From: Rhodococcus sp. EPR-157
Lineage (GTDB): Bacteria > Actinomycetota > Actinomycetes > Mycobacteriales > Mycobacteriaceae
Length of the DNA stretch: 33,037 bases
Assembly (NCBI RefSeq): GCF_001647195.1
Contig: NZ_LVCV01000309.1
Location: 1-33,037, forward strand
Reading direction: 5' to 3'
A model generated the notes under the pieces. It searched no databases. It had not been told where the DNA came from and was given only the letters and a program-made list of their open reading frames with translations. The number at the start of each line of letters is the position of its first letter. Position 1 is the first letter of the stretch. Below are positions 24,620 to 32,424 of this stretch, piece after piece. The position numbers were made by a program, and so were the translations under genes.

Positions 24620-24634
24620 GGTCAAGCTATGACC
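24620..24634. promoter_or_regulatory. Inverted repeat upstream of the alcohol dehydrogenase gene
   Basis: GGTCAAGCTATGACC has 5-bp arms around 5 nt and lies 27 bp before the GTG at 24662, in the promoter zone of the adh-aldh pair. It may be an operator. No regulator can be assigned; AraC proteins normally use direct repeats. Confidence 0.4.
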
Positions 24635-24661
24635 TAGGACACACTCGAAGGAAGGTCAGAC

Positions 24662-25774
24662 GTGACATTGGAAGCAGCAGTTCTGTGGGAAGCCGGCCAG
24701 CCCTGGAAGATCGAGGACCTCGTTCTCGACGCCCCGAAGTACGGTGAGGTGAAGGTCGAGTTGGCAGCGTCAGGGCTGTGTCACTCGGACGAGCATGTGC
24801 GCGACGGCAGCGTTCCGGTCGGCCTGCTCCCGTTCATCGGGGGTCACGAGGGCGCCGGTGTCGTCACCGAGAGCGGTCCAGGCGTCACCTCGGTCGCAGT
24901 CGGTGACCACGTGGCTCTCGGGTTCATTCCTGCCTGCGGACGCTGCCGGGCCTGCGCGAACGGCCAGTCCAGTATTTGTGATCTCGGCGCGCACCTGCTC
25001 GAGGGCTACCAGGTTTCCGACGGCACCGCCCGTCATCACGTGCGTGGCCAGGACGCCGGAATCCAATGCCTACTCGGCACATTCGCGCCGCAAACCGTCG
25101 TCAACGAGGCCTCGTGCGTCAAGATCACCGACGACATCCCTCTCGACAAGGCCGCGCTGGTCGGCTGCGGTGTCACCACCGGATGGGGGTCCGCCGTGTA
25201 CGCCGCGGGAGTGTCCGCAGGGGAAACCGTCGTGATCCTCGGCATGGGCGGCGTCGGATGTGGCGCTGTTCAGGGCGCGGCGCTCGCCGGTGCCCGCCAC
25301 GTCGTGGTGGTGGATCCGTCGCCGTTCAAACGTGAGCAGGCCAAGATCTTCGGGGCAACGCACACCGCAGCCTCGATCGACGAGGCGCTACCGCTGGTCA
25401 ACGATCTGACATGGGGCGCACTCGCTGACAAGGTGCTCATCACTATCGACGTGGCGAGCGGCGCCATCATCGCACCGGCAATGAGTCTGGTCGCGAAGGG
25501 TGGGACCTGCGTCAACGTCTCCGTCGGCGACATCACCGCGACCGATGTGTCGCTGTCCCTGTTCGACCTCACGGCTATGCGCAAGACCCTCAAGGGCGCC
25601 TGGTTCGGCAACGCCAACATCCGCTTCGACATCCCGCACCTGCTGCGCCTGTACATGGAGGGCCAGCTGAAGCTCGACGAGATGATCACGCGCACATACA
25701 CACTCGATCAGGTGAACGACGGCTACGAGGCCATGCGCAACGCCGAGAACGTCCGCGGCTTGATCCTGTACTAG
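24662..25774 (+). CDS. NDMA-dependent (nicotinoprotein) zinc alcohol dehydrogenase
   Basis: 370-aa medium-chain dehydrogenase. Catalytic zinc site Cys40 (GLCHSDEH), His and Glu in GGHEGAG, and Cys in VGCGVTTGWG. The structural zinc lobe has four cysteines (CGRCRACANGQSSIC). The nucleotide fold is VVILGMGGVGCGAVQGAALAG, and Asp in VVVDPS favours NAD. The whole sequence matches the NDMA-dependent (Rxyl_3153-type) group, which holds NAD tightly and, in actinobacteria, hands electrons to mycofactocin. GTG start after AAGGAAGG. It lies 13 bp upstream of an aldehyde dehydrogenase, so alcohol to acid oxidation is expected. The neighbouring paa operon suggests 2-phenylethanol as a substrate (inference). 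Confidence 0.88.
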   Translation: MTLEAAVLWEAGQPWKIEDLVLDAPKYGEVKVELAASGLCHSDEHVRDGSVPVGLLPFIGGHEGAGVVTESGPGVTSVAVGDHVALGFIPACGRCRACANGQSSICDLGAHLLEGYQVSDGTARHHVRGQDAGIQCLLGTFAPQTVVNEASCVKITDDIPLDKAALVGCGVTTGWGSAVYAAGVSAGETVVILGMGGVGCGAVQGAALAGARHVVVVDPSPFKREQAKIFGATHTAASIDEALPLVNDLTWGALADKVLITIDVASGAIIAPAMSLVAKGGTCVNVSVGDITATDVSLSLFDLTAMRKTLKGAWFGNANIRFDIPHLLRLYMEGQLKLDEMITRTYTLDQVNDGYEAMRNAENVRGLILY

Positions 25775-25787
25775 AAAGGCCCGAGAA

Positions 25788-27269
25788 ATGACTGCAGTAC
25801 ACGAAGCAACGACGTCTCTGCCCCAGAACACCGCAACGCAGCTCTTCGTCGCCGGCCAGTGGCGTGGCGCATCGGACGGCGGCACGTTCACCGATCTGAA
25901 CCCTACGACCGGACAGCCGCTCGTCGACATCGCCTCGGCAACAGCGCAGGACGTCGATGCTGCGGTTCGCGCGGCACGCGCTCAGCTCGGTGGCGAATGG
26001 GGAGCGACGCCCGGCGTCACCCGCGGAAAGCTTCTCAATCGCGTGGCCGACCTCATCGAACGCGACGGTGACCTGCTTGCCCGTCTGGAGGCCCACGACG
26101 TCGGCAAGCCGGTGGGTCAGCCCGCGATGCTCGATATTCCCAATGCGGCAGCAACTTTCCGGCACTTTTCGGGTTGGGCCGACAAGATCCAGGGCGCGAC
26201 CATTCCGACGGCCGGATATTTCGGACAGCCGACGCACTCGTACACCGTTCGCGAGCCGGTCGGTGTCATCGGCGCAATCATCCCGTGGAACACCCCGCTG
26301 ATGATCGCGGCATGGAAGTTGGCTCCCGCGTTGGCAGCGGGGAACACCCTGGTGGTGAAGCCGCCGGAGGACGCGCCGCTGTCGATACTGCACCTCGCGC
26401 GCCTGATCGAGGAGGCAGGTGTTCCCGCAGGCGTCGTCAATGTCGTTCCGGGACTGGGTGAGGTCACGGGCGACGCCCTCGTCGGGCATCCGGACGTGGA
26501 CAAGATCAGCTTCACCGGAAGCCCGCGCGTCGGTCGACTGATCGCCAAGAAGGCAGCCGATACGTTCAAGCGCACCACTCTCGAGCTCGGCGGCAAGTCG
26601 CCCCAGATCATCCTCGAGGACGCCGACCTGGAGGCGGCGATCAACGGCACCGCGATGGGCCTGTTCTTCAACCAGGGACAGGTGTGCGCGGCGGGAACTC
26701 GTGTGCTGGTTCATCGTTCGCTGTATTCGAAGGTGGTCGACGGGCTGTCGGCTGCAGCGTCTGCGCAGGTGCTCGGTGATCCGTTCGACCCGGCGACGAC
26801 GATGGGTGCTCTGGTCAACGCCAAGCAGCGCGATTCGGTTCTCGGATACATCCAGGCCGGGCGCGACGGTGGCGCACGCGTCGCGGCCGGTGGCGGACGT
26901 CCCGATCGTGACGGCTTCTTCGTCGAGCCGACGATCTTCGCCGACGCGCACAACGACATGAAGATCGCCCAGGAGGAGATTTTCGGTCCCGTCGGTACTG
27001 TTATCCCGTTCGACACTCCCGAAGAGGCGATCGCCATCGCCAACGCGACGGATTACGGACTGGCAGCGAGTATCTGGACACGTGACGTCTCACGCGCGCA
27101 CTTACTGGCGGCGCAGGTCCGCTCCGGGGCCGTGTGGGTCAACGGATGGGCAGCCATCGATCCCGCACTCCCGTGGGGCGGTATGAAGACCAGCGGCACC
27201 GGTCGCGAACTCGGCTGGGCAGGCATCGAGGCCAACACCGAGGAGAAGGTCGTCACGATAGTTCTTTGA
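25788..27269 (+). CDS. NAD(P)-dependent aldehyde dehydrogenase
   Basis: 493-aa ALDH superfamily enzyme. GVIGAIIPWNTPLMIAAWKLAPALAAGN (in part) is the cofactor/active-site region with its Asn. The general base is Glu266 (LELGGKSPQ) and the nucleophile Cys300 (NQGQVCAAGTR). EEIFGPVG and the C-terminal WGGMKTSGTGRELG are intact. It oxidises an aldehyde to the acid and is probably co-transcribed with the alcohol dehydrogenase 13 bp upstream. It converges on the minus-strand paa-araC operon, so phenylacetaldehyde is an attractive substrate, though sequence alone does not prove it. It ends 7 bp before a bidirectional hairpin. Confidence 0.88.
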   Translation: MTAVHEATTSLPQNTATQLFVAGQWRGASDGGTFTDLNPTTGQPLVDIASATAQDVDAAVRAARAQLGGEWGATPGVTRGKLLNRVADLIERDGDLLARLEAHDVGKPVGQPAMLDIPNAAATFRHFSGWADKIQGATIPTAGYFGQPTHSYTVREPVGVIGAIIPWNTPLMIAAWKLAPALAAGNTLVVKPPEDAPLSILHLARLIEEAGVPAGVVNVVPGLGEVTGDALVGHPDVDKISFTGSPRVGRLIAKKAADTFKRTTLELGGKSPQIILEDADLEAAINGTAMGLFFNQGQVCAAGTRVLVHRSLYSKVVDGLSAAASAQVLGDPFDPATTMGALVNAKQRDSVLGYIQAGRDGGARVAAGGGRPDRDGFFVEPTIFADAHNDMKIAQEEIFGPVGTVIPFDTPEEAIAIANATDYGLAASIWTRDVSRAHLLAAQVRSGAVWVNGWAAIDPALPWGGMKTSGTGRELGWAGIEANTEEKVVTIVL

Positions 27270-27276
27270 CGAGGTT

Positions 27277-27310
27277 CGCCACCCGTGCACGCTAGGACGC
27301 ACGGGTGGCG
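27277..27310. terminator. Bidirectional hairpin between aldh and araC
   Basis: CGCCACCCGTGC (27277-27288) pairs perfectly with GCACGGGTGGCG (27299-27310) around a 10-nt loop. The loop holds the araC stop codon, and the right arm encodes the last residues of AraC. It lies 7 bp after the aldehyde dehydrogenase stop. There is no strong T-tract; the 12-bp GC-rich stem would serve either strand. Confidence 0.75.
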
Positions 27311-28197
27311 CGATAGGCGCGCGGCGACATACCGTACGTGTCCTTGAACTGCTTGGAGAACGACGAGGAATCCACTAGACCGTGACGGGCTGCGATCGCA
27401 CCGATGCTCTCCGAGAGCAACCGCGAATCCCCGAGGTCGCGGTGGCATCGGTCGAGGCGCCTGGATCTGATCCAGCCGGCCACGGTCCGCCCGTCCGATT
27501 CGAACAGCCGCTGCAGGTACCTCGTGGAGACATGGAGGCGTCCGGCGAGGGAAGCCGTGGACAGCGTCGGATCACCCAGATGAGCCTCGATGAGCGACTC
27601 CGCCTCGACGAGCAACGTCGACCCCGCTGTTCGACGCGGCGCTTCCTCGTCCAGCGCTGCGCACAGCAGCTCGAGAACCGCGTCGGCGAACATCGGGGTG
27701 ACGGGTAGGTCGTTCTCGACCAGGTTCTTTCGTAGCCCAGCGAGGAACGGGGACACGGACGCGCCGACGCCCTGGCTGCCGTGAAAGCGCCGGGCTGTCA
27801 CAGTCGACAATTCCTGCGAGCCGATACGCAGCGTGTCGCGCGGAAGCATGACGACGAACATCGAGAACGCCCCACCGAAGTGGAGGTCGTACGGTTCGCT
27901 GGTGTCGTAGACGGCGAAGTCACCCGGCGCGAGAACTGCCTGGCGGTCGCGTTGGGTGACGACTCCGTGTCCGGTGACCTGAAGGCCGACCTTGACGAGA
28001 CCAGGGTCTGCGCGCTTGATCGTCGCGCGCGTGCGTCGAACATCTACTTCGCACCCGGCCACCTCGCTCAATTGCAACGCGCCGAGCGTCGAGGAGCGCA
28101 GCCCGCCTTCGAACAACGACGACCCGGTGGAGACGGCGTCGAGCGGCACGAACGCCGTCGAAACGGACTCGCGCCATTGCTCGAAGTCCTCTGCCAC
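27292..28197 (-). CDS. AraC-family transcriptional regulator
   Basis: 301 aa. The N-terminal AraC-binding-like (cupin) domain (about 15-180; PGDFAVYDTSEPYDLHFGGAFSM in part) precedes a C-terminal double helix-turn-helix (about 200-300; LSTASLAGRLHVSTRYLQRLFE and GLVDSSSFSKQFKDTYGMSPRAYR in part). This architecture is common in rhodococcal regulators of aromatic and alkane catabolism. The GTG start lies 11 bp after the paaK stop on the same strand, so araC looks like the last gene of the paa operon and would be induced with it. It may control the paa operon, the convergent alcohol/aldehyde dehydrogenase pair, or both. Confidence 0.87.
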   Translation of the reverse strand: MAEDFEQWRESVSTAFVPLDAVSTGSSLFEGGLRSSTLGALQLSEVAGCEVDVRRTRATIKRADPGLVKVGLQVTGHGVVTQRDRQAVLAPGDFAVYDTSEPYDLHFGGAFSMFVVMLPRDTLRIGSQELSTVTARRFHGSQGVGASVSPFLAGLRKNLVENDLPVTPMFADAVLELLCAALDEEAPRRTAGSTLLVEAESLIEAHLGDPTLSTASLAGRLHVSTRYLQRLFESDGRTVAGWIRSRRLDRCHRDLGDSRLLSESIGAIAARHGLVDSSSFSKQFKDTYGMSPRAYRATRAS

Positions 28198-28208
28198 CTC
28201 AGGTCACC

Positions 28209-29516
28209 TCACGTGTGCGGTCGATTGTCGATCAAGCGTCGTGCTTTGCCGATGGAACGTTCGAGTGCGGCAGGCGCCACGACGTCGACCTGCACGCTGA
28301 CCCCGATACGGTCCTTGACCAGCTTCTTCAATGTTGCTGCGGCAACGGGATGGACCTCCGGTGAGGCACCCGGACGAGCCTCGACGAGTACCGTCAACGA
28401 ATCCATCCGGCCGGCACGGGCGAGCACGCACTGAAACTGGGGAGCCAGCGCGGGAACCGTCAGAATCAGCTCTTCGATTTGCGTCGGGAACAGATTCACC
28501 CCACGCAGGATGATCATGTCGTCGGTGCGGCCGGTGACCTTCTGCATACGACGCATCGTGCGAGCGGTTCCCGGAAGCAGTCGCGTCAGGTCACGCGTCC
28601 GGTAGCGGATGATGGGCATCGCTTCTTTCGACAGTGAGGTGAAGACCAACTCACCCTCCTCACCGTCGGGAAGAACTTCGCCGGTCACCGGGTCGATGAC
28701 CTCCGGGTAGAAATGATCCTCCCAGATGTGCAGTCCGTCCTTGGTTTCGACGCATTCCATTGCGACGCCGGGCCCCATGACCTCCGACAGGCCGTAGATG
28801 TCGACGGCATCCATGTCGAGAGTCTTCTCGATCTCCTTGCGCATCTCCTCGGTCCACGGCTCGGCACCGAACACCCCGGTCCTCAGCGACGTCTTCGACG
28901 GGTCGATGCCCTTCTTGATCATCGCGTCGACGATCGTGAGCATGTACGACGGTGTGACCATGATCGCGTCGGGCTCGAAGTCCTCGATGAGCTGGATCTG
29001 GCGTTCGGTCATGCCACCGGACATCGGGATGACCGTGCAGCCCAATCGCTCTGCACCGTAGTGCGCACCGAGCCCACCGGTGAACAACCCGTATCCGTAG
29101 GCGACATGCACCTTGTCGGAAGGCTTCACGCCAGCCGCGCGGAGGCTGCGGGCGATCAGATCGGCCCAGTTGCTGATGTCGTTCGCGGTGTAGCCGACGA
29201 CGGTCGGCCTCCCCGTGGTGCCCGAAGACGCATGGATACGCGAGACCTTGTCCTGGGGCACCGCGAACATCCCGAACGGGTAGTTCTCGCGGAGATCCTT
29301 CTTCGCGGTGAACGGGAACTTGGCCAGATCCGAGAGATCTTTCAGGTCGGTTGGATGAACTCCGGCGTCGTCGAACGCTTTTCGGTAGTGCGGCACGTTG
29401 TCGTATGCGTGCTTCAGCGACCATTGTAGGCGTTCGATCTGGAGTGCCGAAATACGATCGCGCGACGCGAATTCGATGTCGGGTGTGTCGGTGGGGGTGG
29501 ACAGCACACTGGTCAT
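28209..29516 (-). CDS. paaK: Phenylacetate-CoA ligase
   Basis: 435-aa AMP-forming ligase that converts phenylacetate, ATP and CoA to phenylacetyl-CoA, the committing step of the paa pathway. The adenylation P-loop is SSGTTGRPT (97-105). YGYGLFTGGLGAHYGAERLG, DIYGLSEVMGPGVAMEC and the C-terminal domain (MQKVTGRTDDMIILRGVNLFP in part) match PaaK. The length is normal. ATG start, 18 bp downstream of paaE and 11 bp upstream of araC. Confidence 0.93.
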   Translation of the reverse strand: MTSVLSTPTDTPDIEFASRDRISALQIERLQWSLKHAYDNVPHYRKAFDDAGVHPTDLKDLSDLAKFPFTAKKDLRENYPFGMFAVPQDKVSRIHASSGTTGRPTVVGYTANDISNWADLIARSLRAAGVKPSDKVHVAYGYGLFTGGLGAHYGAERLGCTVIPMSGGMTERQIQLIEDFEPDAIMVTPSYMLTIVDAMIKKGIDPSKTSLRTGVFGAEPWTEEMRKEIEKTLDMDAVDIYGLSEVMGPGVAMECVETKDGLHIWEDHFYPEVIDPVTGEVLPDGEEGELVFTSLSKEAMPIIRYRTRDLTRLLPGTARTMRRMQKVTGRTDDMIILRGVNLFPTQIEELILTVPALAPQFQCVLARAGRMDSLTVLVEARPGASPEVHPVAAATLKKLVKDRIGVSVQVDVVAPAALERSIGKARRLIDNRPHT

Positions 29517-29534
29517 GGTTGCTCTCTTGTGGTC

Positions 29535-30629
29535 TCAGGCGTCGAAGTCGACGGTGACGGTGTCGCTGAGTGGGAATGTCTGACAGGTGAGGACGAAGCC
29601 GGCATCGACCTCGCTGTCCTCGAGCGCGTAGTTGCGACGCATGTCCACATCGCCGCTGGTCACCTTCGCGCGACAGGTGCCGCAGACACCACCCTTGCAC
29701 GCGAAAGGAAGGTCGGAGCGAAGCATCTCGGCAGAGTCGAGAATCGACTCGTCCTGCGGGAGTGCGCCTGTGACGCTGCGACCATCGAGAACGATGGTGA
29801 CCTCGCTGCTCGGTCCGACGACGCCCGGTTCGCGGTGCTTCTCCTGCGGAGGAGGGATGTCGTCGACATAGAACAATTCGTGGTGGATGCTGCTCTTGGC
29901 GACACCGAGGTCGCCGAGGACCTCCTGCGCATCGGTGACCATCCCGAACGGTCCGCACAGCCAGAAGTGGTCGATGTCGGGCGTCGGGATTACGGTGTCG
30001 AGAATCTCGCGCAGGCGCGCTGCATCGAGTCTGCCGCTGAACAATTCGACCTCGCGAGGCTCGCGAGAGAGGACGTGGATGACATCGAACCTACTGCCGT
30101 ACTGGTCTTTCAGGTCTGCGATCTCCTCGGCGAACATCACCGAGCGCGTGCGCCGATTGCCGTACAGCAAAACGACTTCGGCGTCCGGGTTGGCCAGCAC
30201 CGACGCCGCGATGGACAGCATCGGAGTGATTCCGGATCCCGCGGCGATCAATACGTGCCTGCCGCCGGCGGCGGGGTCTGCATGGAAGGTGCCGCTCGGA
30301 CCCTGGACGTCGATGCGGTCGCCGGCCTTGACCTCGTGGACGAGCCAGGAGGAGAAGAGTCCGTCGCTGACTTCACGCACACCGACCCGAGGACGGGTAC
30401 CTGCGGGTGCGCAGATGGAGTAGGAACGACGATGTTCGACGCCGTCGACCGTGCGGCTGAGCATCAGGGATTGACCTGGGAGGAAGTCGAATTCGTCGGT
30501 CAGGTGCCCGGGTACGTCGAACGTGACGGCGACGGCGTCGTCGCACAGCGATTCGACGTCGGCGACGGTCAGCGTGTGAAAAGGCTTGTTTCGCAGGTTC
30601 TTCTGTACGGGTTCGGCGGTGACGGTCAT
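29535..30629 (-). CDS. paaE: Phenylacetyl-CoA 1,2-epoxidase reductase subunit
   Basis: 364-aa ferredoxin-reductase-type protein that passes electrons from NADPH through FAD and a 2Fe-2S cluster to the PaaABC diiron oxygenase. FAD motif RRSYS (67-71), nucleotide motif GSGITPM (131-137) and CGPFGM (225-230) are present, followed by a C-terminal plant-type ferredoxin domain with Cys311, Cys316, Cys319 and Cys349. The ATG at 30629 shares one base with the paaD stop (TGATG); the open frame upstream is rejected because it overlaps paaD. Confidence 0.93.
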   Translation of the reverse strand: MTVTAEPVQKNLRNKPFHTLTVADVESLCDDAVAVTFDVPGHLTDEFDFLPGQSLMLSRTVDGVEHRRSYSICAPAGTRPRVGVREVSDGLFSSWLVHEVKAGDRIDVQGPSGTFHADPAAGGRHVLIAAGSGITPMLSIAASVLANPDAEVVLLYGNRRTRSVMFAEEIADLKDQYGSRFDVIHVLSREPREVELFSGRLDAARLREILDTVIPTPDIDHFWLCGPFGMVTDAQEVLGDLGVAKSSIHHELFYVDDIPPPQEKHREPGVVGPSSEVTIVLDGRSVTGALPQDESILDSAEMLRSDLPFACKGGVCGTCRAKVTSGDVDMRRNYALEDSEVDAGFVLTCQTFPLSDTVTVDFDA

Positions 30630-31135
30630 CAGATCTCCTTCACGTGGTCGAAGGGCTCGAGGCAGCTGCCGCACCGGTACTGGGCTTTGCACAGCGTGGC
30701 ACCGAATTCCGAGGTCAAATGTGTTTTCGTAGAACCGCACTGTGGGCACGCGATCTGCCGGGGTTTGACCGTCAGGGTCAACGGGACCGGACCGCTCGTG
30801 CGGGTGGGGGCAGGGCCGGGTGTCGAGTACCCGGATTCACGCAGTTTGCGCAGACCCTCCTCGGAGATCCAGTCGGTGCTCCACGCGGGGCTGAGGCTGG
30901 TGACGATCTCGACACTGTCGTAGCCGTTGTCGTGCAGCGTGTGTTCGATGTCGTCACGCATCGTCGCCATCGCCGGGCATCCCGAGTACGTCGGAGTGAT
31001 GGTGACGAGCACGCTGCCGTCCTTACGGACCTCGACGTCACGCAGGACGCCGAGGTCGTCGAGGGTGAGCAGTGGCATCTCGGGGTCCATGACGGTGGCG
31101 GCGATCTCGCGCGCCGTTCGTTCCAGTGTGGTCAC
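30629..31135 (-). CDS. paaD: Phenylacetate-degradation protein PaaD (Fe-S assembly factor)
   Basis: 168-aa protein with an N-terminal DUF59/MIP18 domain (about 5-100; DPEMPLLTLDDLGVLRDVEV, TYSGCPAM with Cys53). Its C-terminal zinc-ribbon-like part has Cys130, Cys133, Cys149, Cys155 and Cys158 (IACPQCGS, then YRCGSCLEPFDH). PaaD is needed for an active epoxidase complex, probably by maturing the PaaE cluster. GTG start overlapping the paaC stop by 4 bp (GTGA). Confidence 0.92.
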   Translation of the reverse strand: MTTLERTAREIAATVMDPEMPLLTLDDLGVLRDVEVRKDGSVLVTITPTYSGCPAMATMRDDIEHTLHDNGYDSVEIVTSLSPAWSTDWISEEGLRKLRESGYSTPGPAPTRTSGPVPLTLTVKPRQIACPQCGSTKTHLTSEFGATLCKAQYRCGSCLEPFDHVKEI

Positions 31136-32049
31136 CAGACTCCCTCCGGATGGGCCCTCGCCACGACCTGCATCTCGGCGATCAGTGGCCCGAATGCTTC
31201 GGTGTGGATTCCGCGCCGACCACCGCGGCCGCCGATCGTCCCGACGGCCTTGCCGTCCGGCGCTTCCAATTCTGCCGCGTGCAGAACCTGAGCGAGAACG
31301 GAATCGAACTCTTCACGCACATCGCGAGGGTCGACGGCGACGCCCACCTGTGCGAGCGCGATCTCCTCGTCGGTGGGGACGAACAGTTCGGACACGTACG
31401 GCCAGATCCGCGCGATGGCGTCGTGAACCCGTCGCTTCGATTCCTCGGTTCCGCACCCAAGCGTCACGACCCAGCGGGCCGCGTAATCCCGGTGGTACGT
31501 CAGCTCTTTGACGCCCTTGTCCGCGACGGCGGCGAGGACCGGATCACGTGAGGTGCGGAGCCTGGTGAACACGGCCAATCGCCACGTCGAGAACACCAAC
31601 AGGCGCACCTGCGTTTTGGCGAAGTCGCCGTTGTCGAGTTCGGTGAGCCGTACGTTGCGGAAGTTCGCCTCGTCGCGGAAGAACGCGAGGGCGTCCTCCG
31701 GCGGTGTGGGTGAGGTGTCGGAGATGCGCGGGACCACTGTGGAGTCCGCGGCCGCAGCGCGCGCCAGCAGCAACCTGGCCTGCCCGAGTAGGTCGAGTCC
31801 GACGTTCGCGAGCGCGACTTCCTCTTCGAGTTCCGGTGCGCGAGTGCTCCACTGGGCAAGACGCTGTGAGCTGATCAGCGCATCGTCGCCGAGCATGAGG
31901 CAGTATGCGGCAAGGGCTCGAAGGTCGACGTCGTCGGGGACGGTGGTGTCGACGCCGGCAAGTGGGTCGTCGAAGCTCGTCCCGAATGCCCACTGCCCGT
32001 GTGTGTCTTCGTTGACGAGGCCGTCGTAGGCGTTGTCGTGATCAGTCAT
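31132..32049 (-). CDS. paaC: Phenylacetyl-CoA 1,2-epoxidase structural subunit PaaC
   Basis: 305-aa ferritin-like helical protein that pairs with PaaA to form the oxygenase core; PaaC is the structural subunit without its own diiron centre. Recognisable segments are LAAYCLMLGDDALISSQRLAQW, EEEVALANVGLDLLGQARLL, FAKTQVRLLVFSTWRLAVF and ELTYHRDYAARWVVTLGCGT (in part). The N-terminus is about 45 residues longer than that of E. coli PaaC and acidic. Start ATG 32049, 12 bp downstream of paaB. Confidence 0.92.
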   Translation of the reverse strand: MTDHDNAYDGLVNEDTHGQWAFGTSFDDPLAGVDTTVPDDVDLRALAAYCLMLGDDALISSQRLAQWSTRAPELEEEVALANVGLDLLGQARLLLARAAAADSTVVPRISDTSPTPPEDALAFFRDEANFRNVRLTELDNGDFAKTQVRLLVFSTWRLAVFTRLRTSRDPVLAAVADKGVKELTYHRDYAARWVVTLGCGTEESKRRVHDAIARIWPYVSELFVPTDEEIALAQVGVAVDPRDVREEFDSVLAQVLHAAELEAPDGKAVGTIGGRGGRRGIHTEAFGPLIAEMQVVARAHPEGVW

Positions 32050-32061
32050 GGGTGTCAGGCC

Positions 32062-32424
32062 TTACATGTGGGGAACGTTGTCGGGGATCTCGTAGAACGT
32101 CGGGTGTCGGTACACCTTGTCTCCGCTCGGGGCGAAGAACGGGTCCTTTTCCGAGGGCGAGGACGCGACGATCGAGTTGGACTTCACTACCCAGATGCTG
32201 ACGCCCTCGTTGCGACGGGTGTAGACGTCGCGTGCGTGACGCAGCGCCATGTGATCATCGGCTGCGTGCAGCGATCCGACGTGCACGTGATTCAGTCCGC
32301 GTTTGCCGCGAAGAAAGACCTCGTAGAGTGGCCAATCCGCTTTGACTGACTCTCTTTTCGGCTCGACGGGGACGTTGTCGGTCGGAACTGCGCCGTGGCC
32401 ACCCTCGGCAGTGAACTGACTCAT
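32062..32424 (-). CDS. paaB: Phenylacetyl-CoA 1,2-epoxidase subunit PaaB
   Basis: 120-aa small subunit that helps hold the PaaAC complex together. The diagnostic stretch [20 protein letters not shown], then [20 protein letters not shown], is clear, and the C-terminus RHPTFYEIP is typical. The N-terminal 28 residues (Gly/Pro-rich) extend beyond the E. coli protein. ATG at 32424 overlaps the paaA stop by ATGA; the longer open frame upstream is a shadow of paaA. Confidence 0.92.
   Translation of the reverse strand: MSQFTAEGGHGAVPTDNVPVEPKRESVKADWPLYEVFLRGKRGLNHVHVGSLHAADDHMALRHARDVYTRRNEGVSIWVVKSNSIVASSPSEKDPFFAPSGDKVYRHPTFYEIPDNVPHM

Noticed and set aside
24620-24634. GGTCAAGCTATGACC considered as an AraC site for the adjacent regulator
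   Set aside because: AraC proteins normally bind direct repeats; kept only as an unassigned inverted repeat.
29529-30923. 464-codon plus-strand open frame across paaE
   Set aside because: Antisense shadow of paaE and paaD, which have complete motifs.
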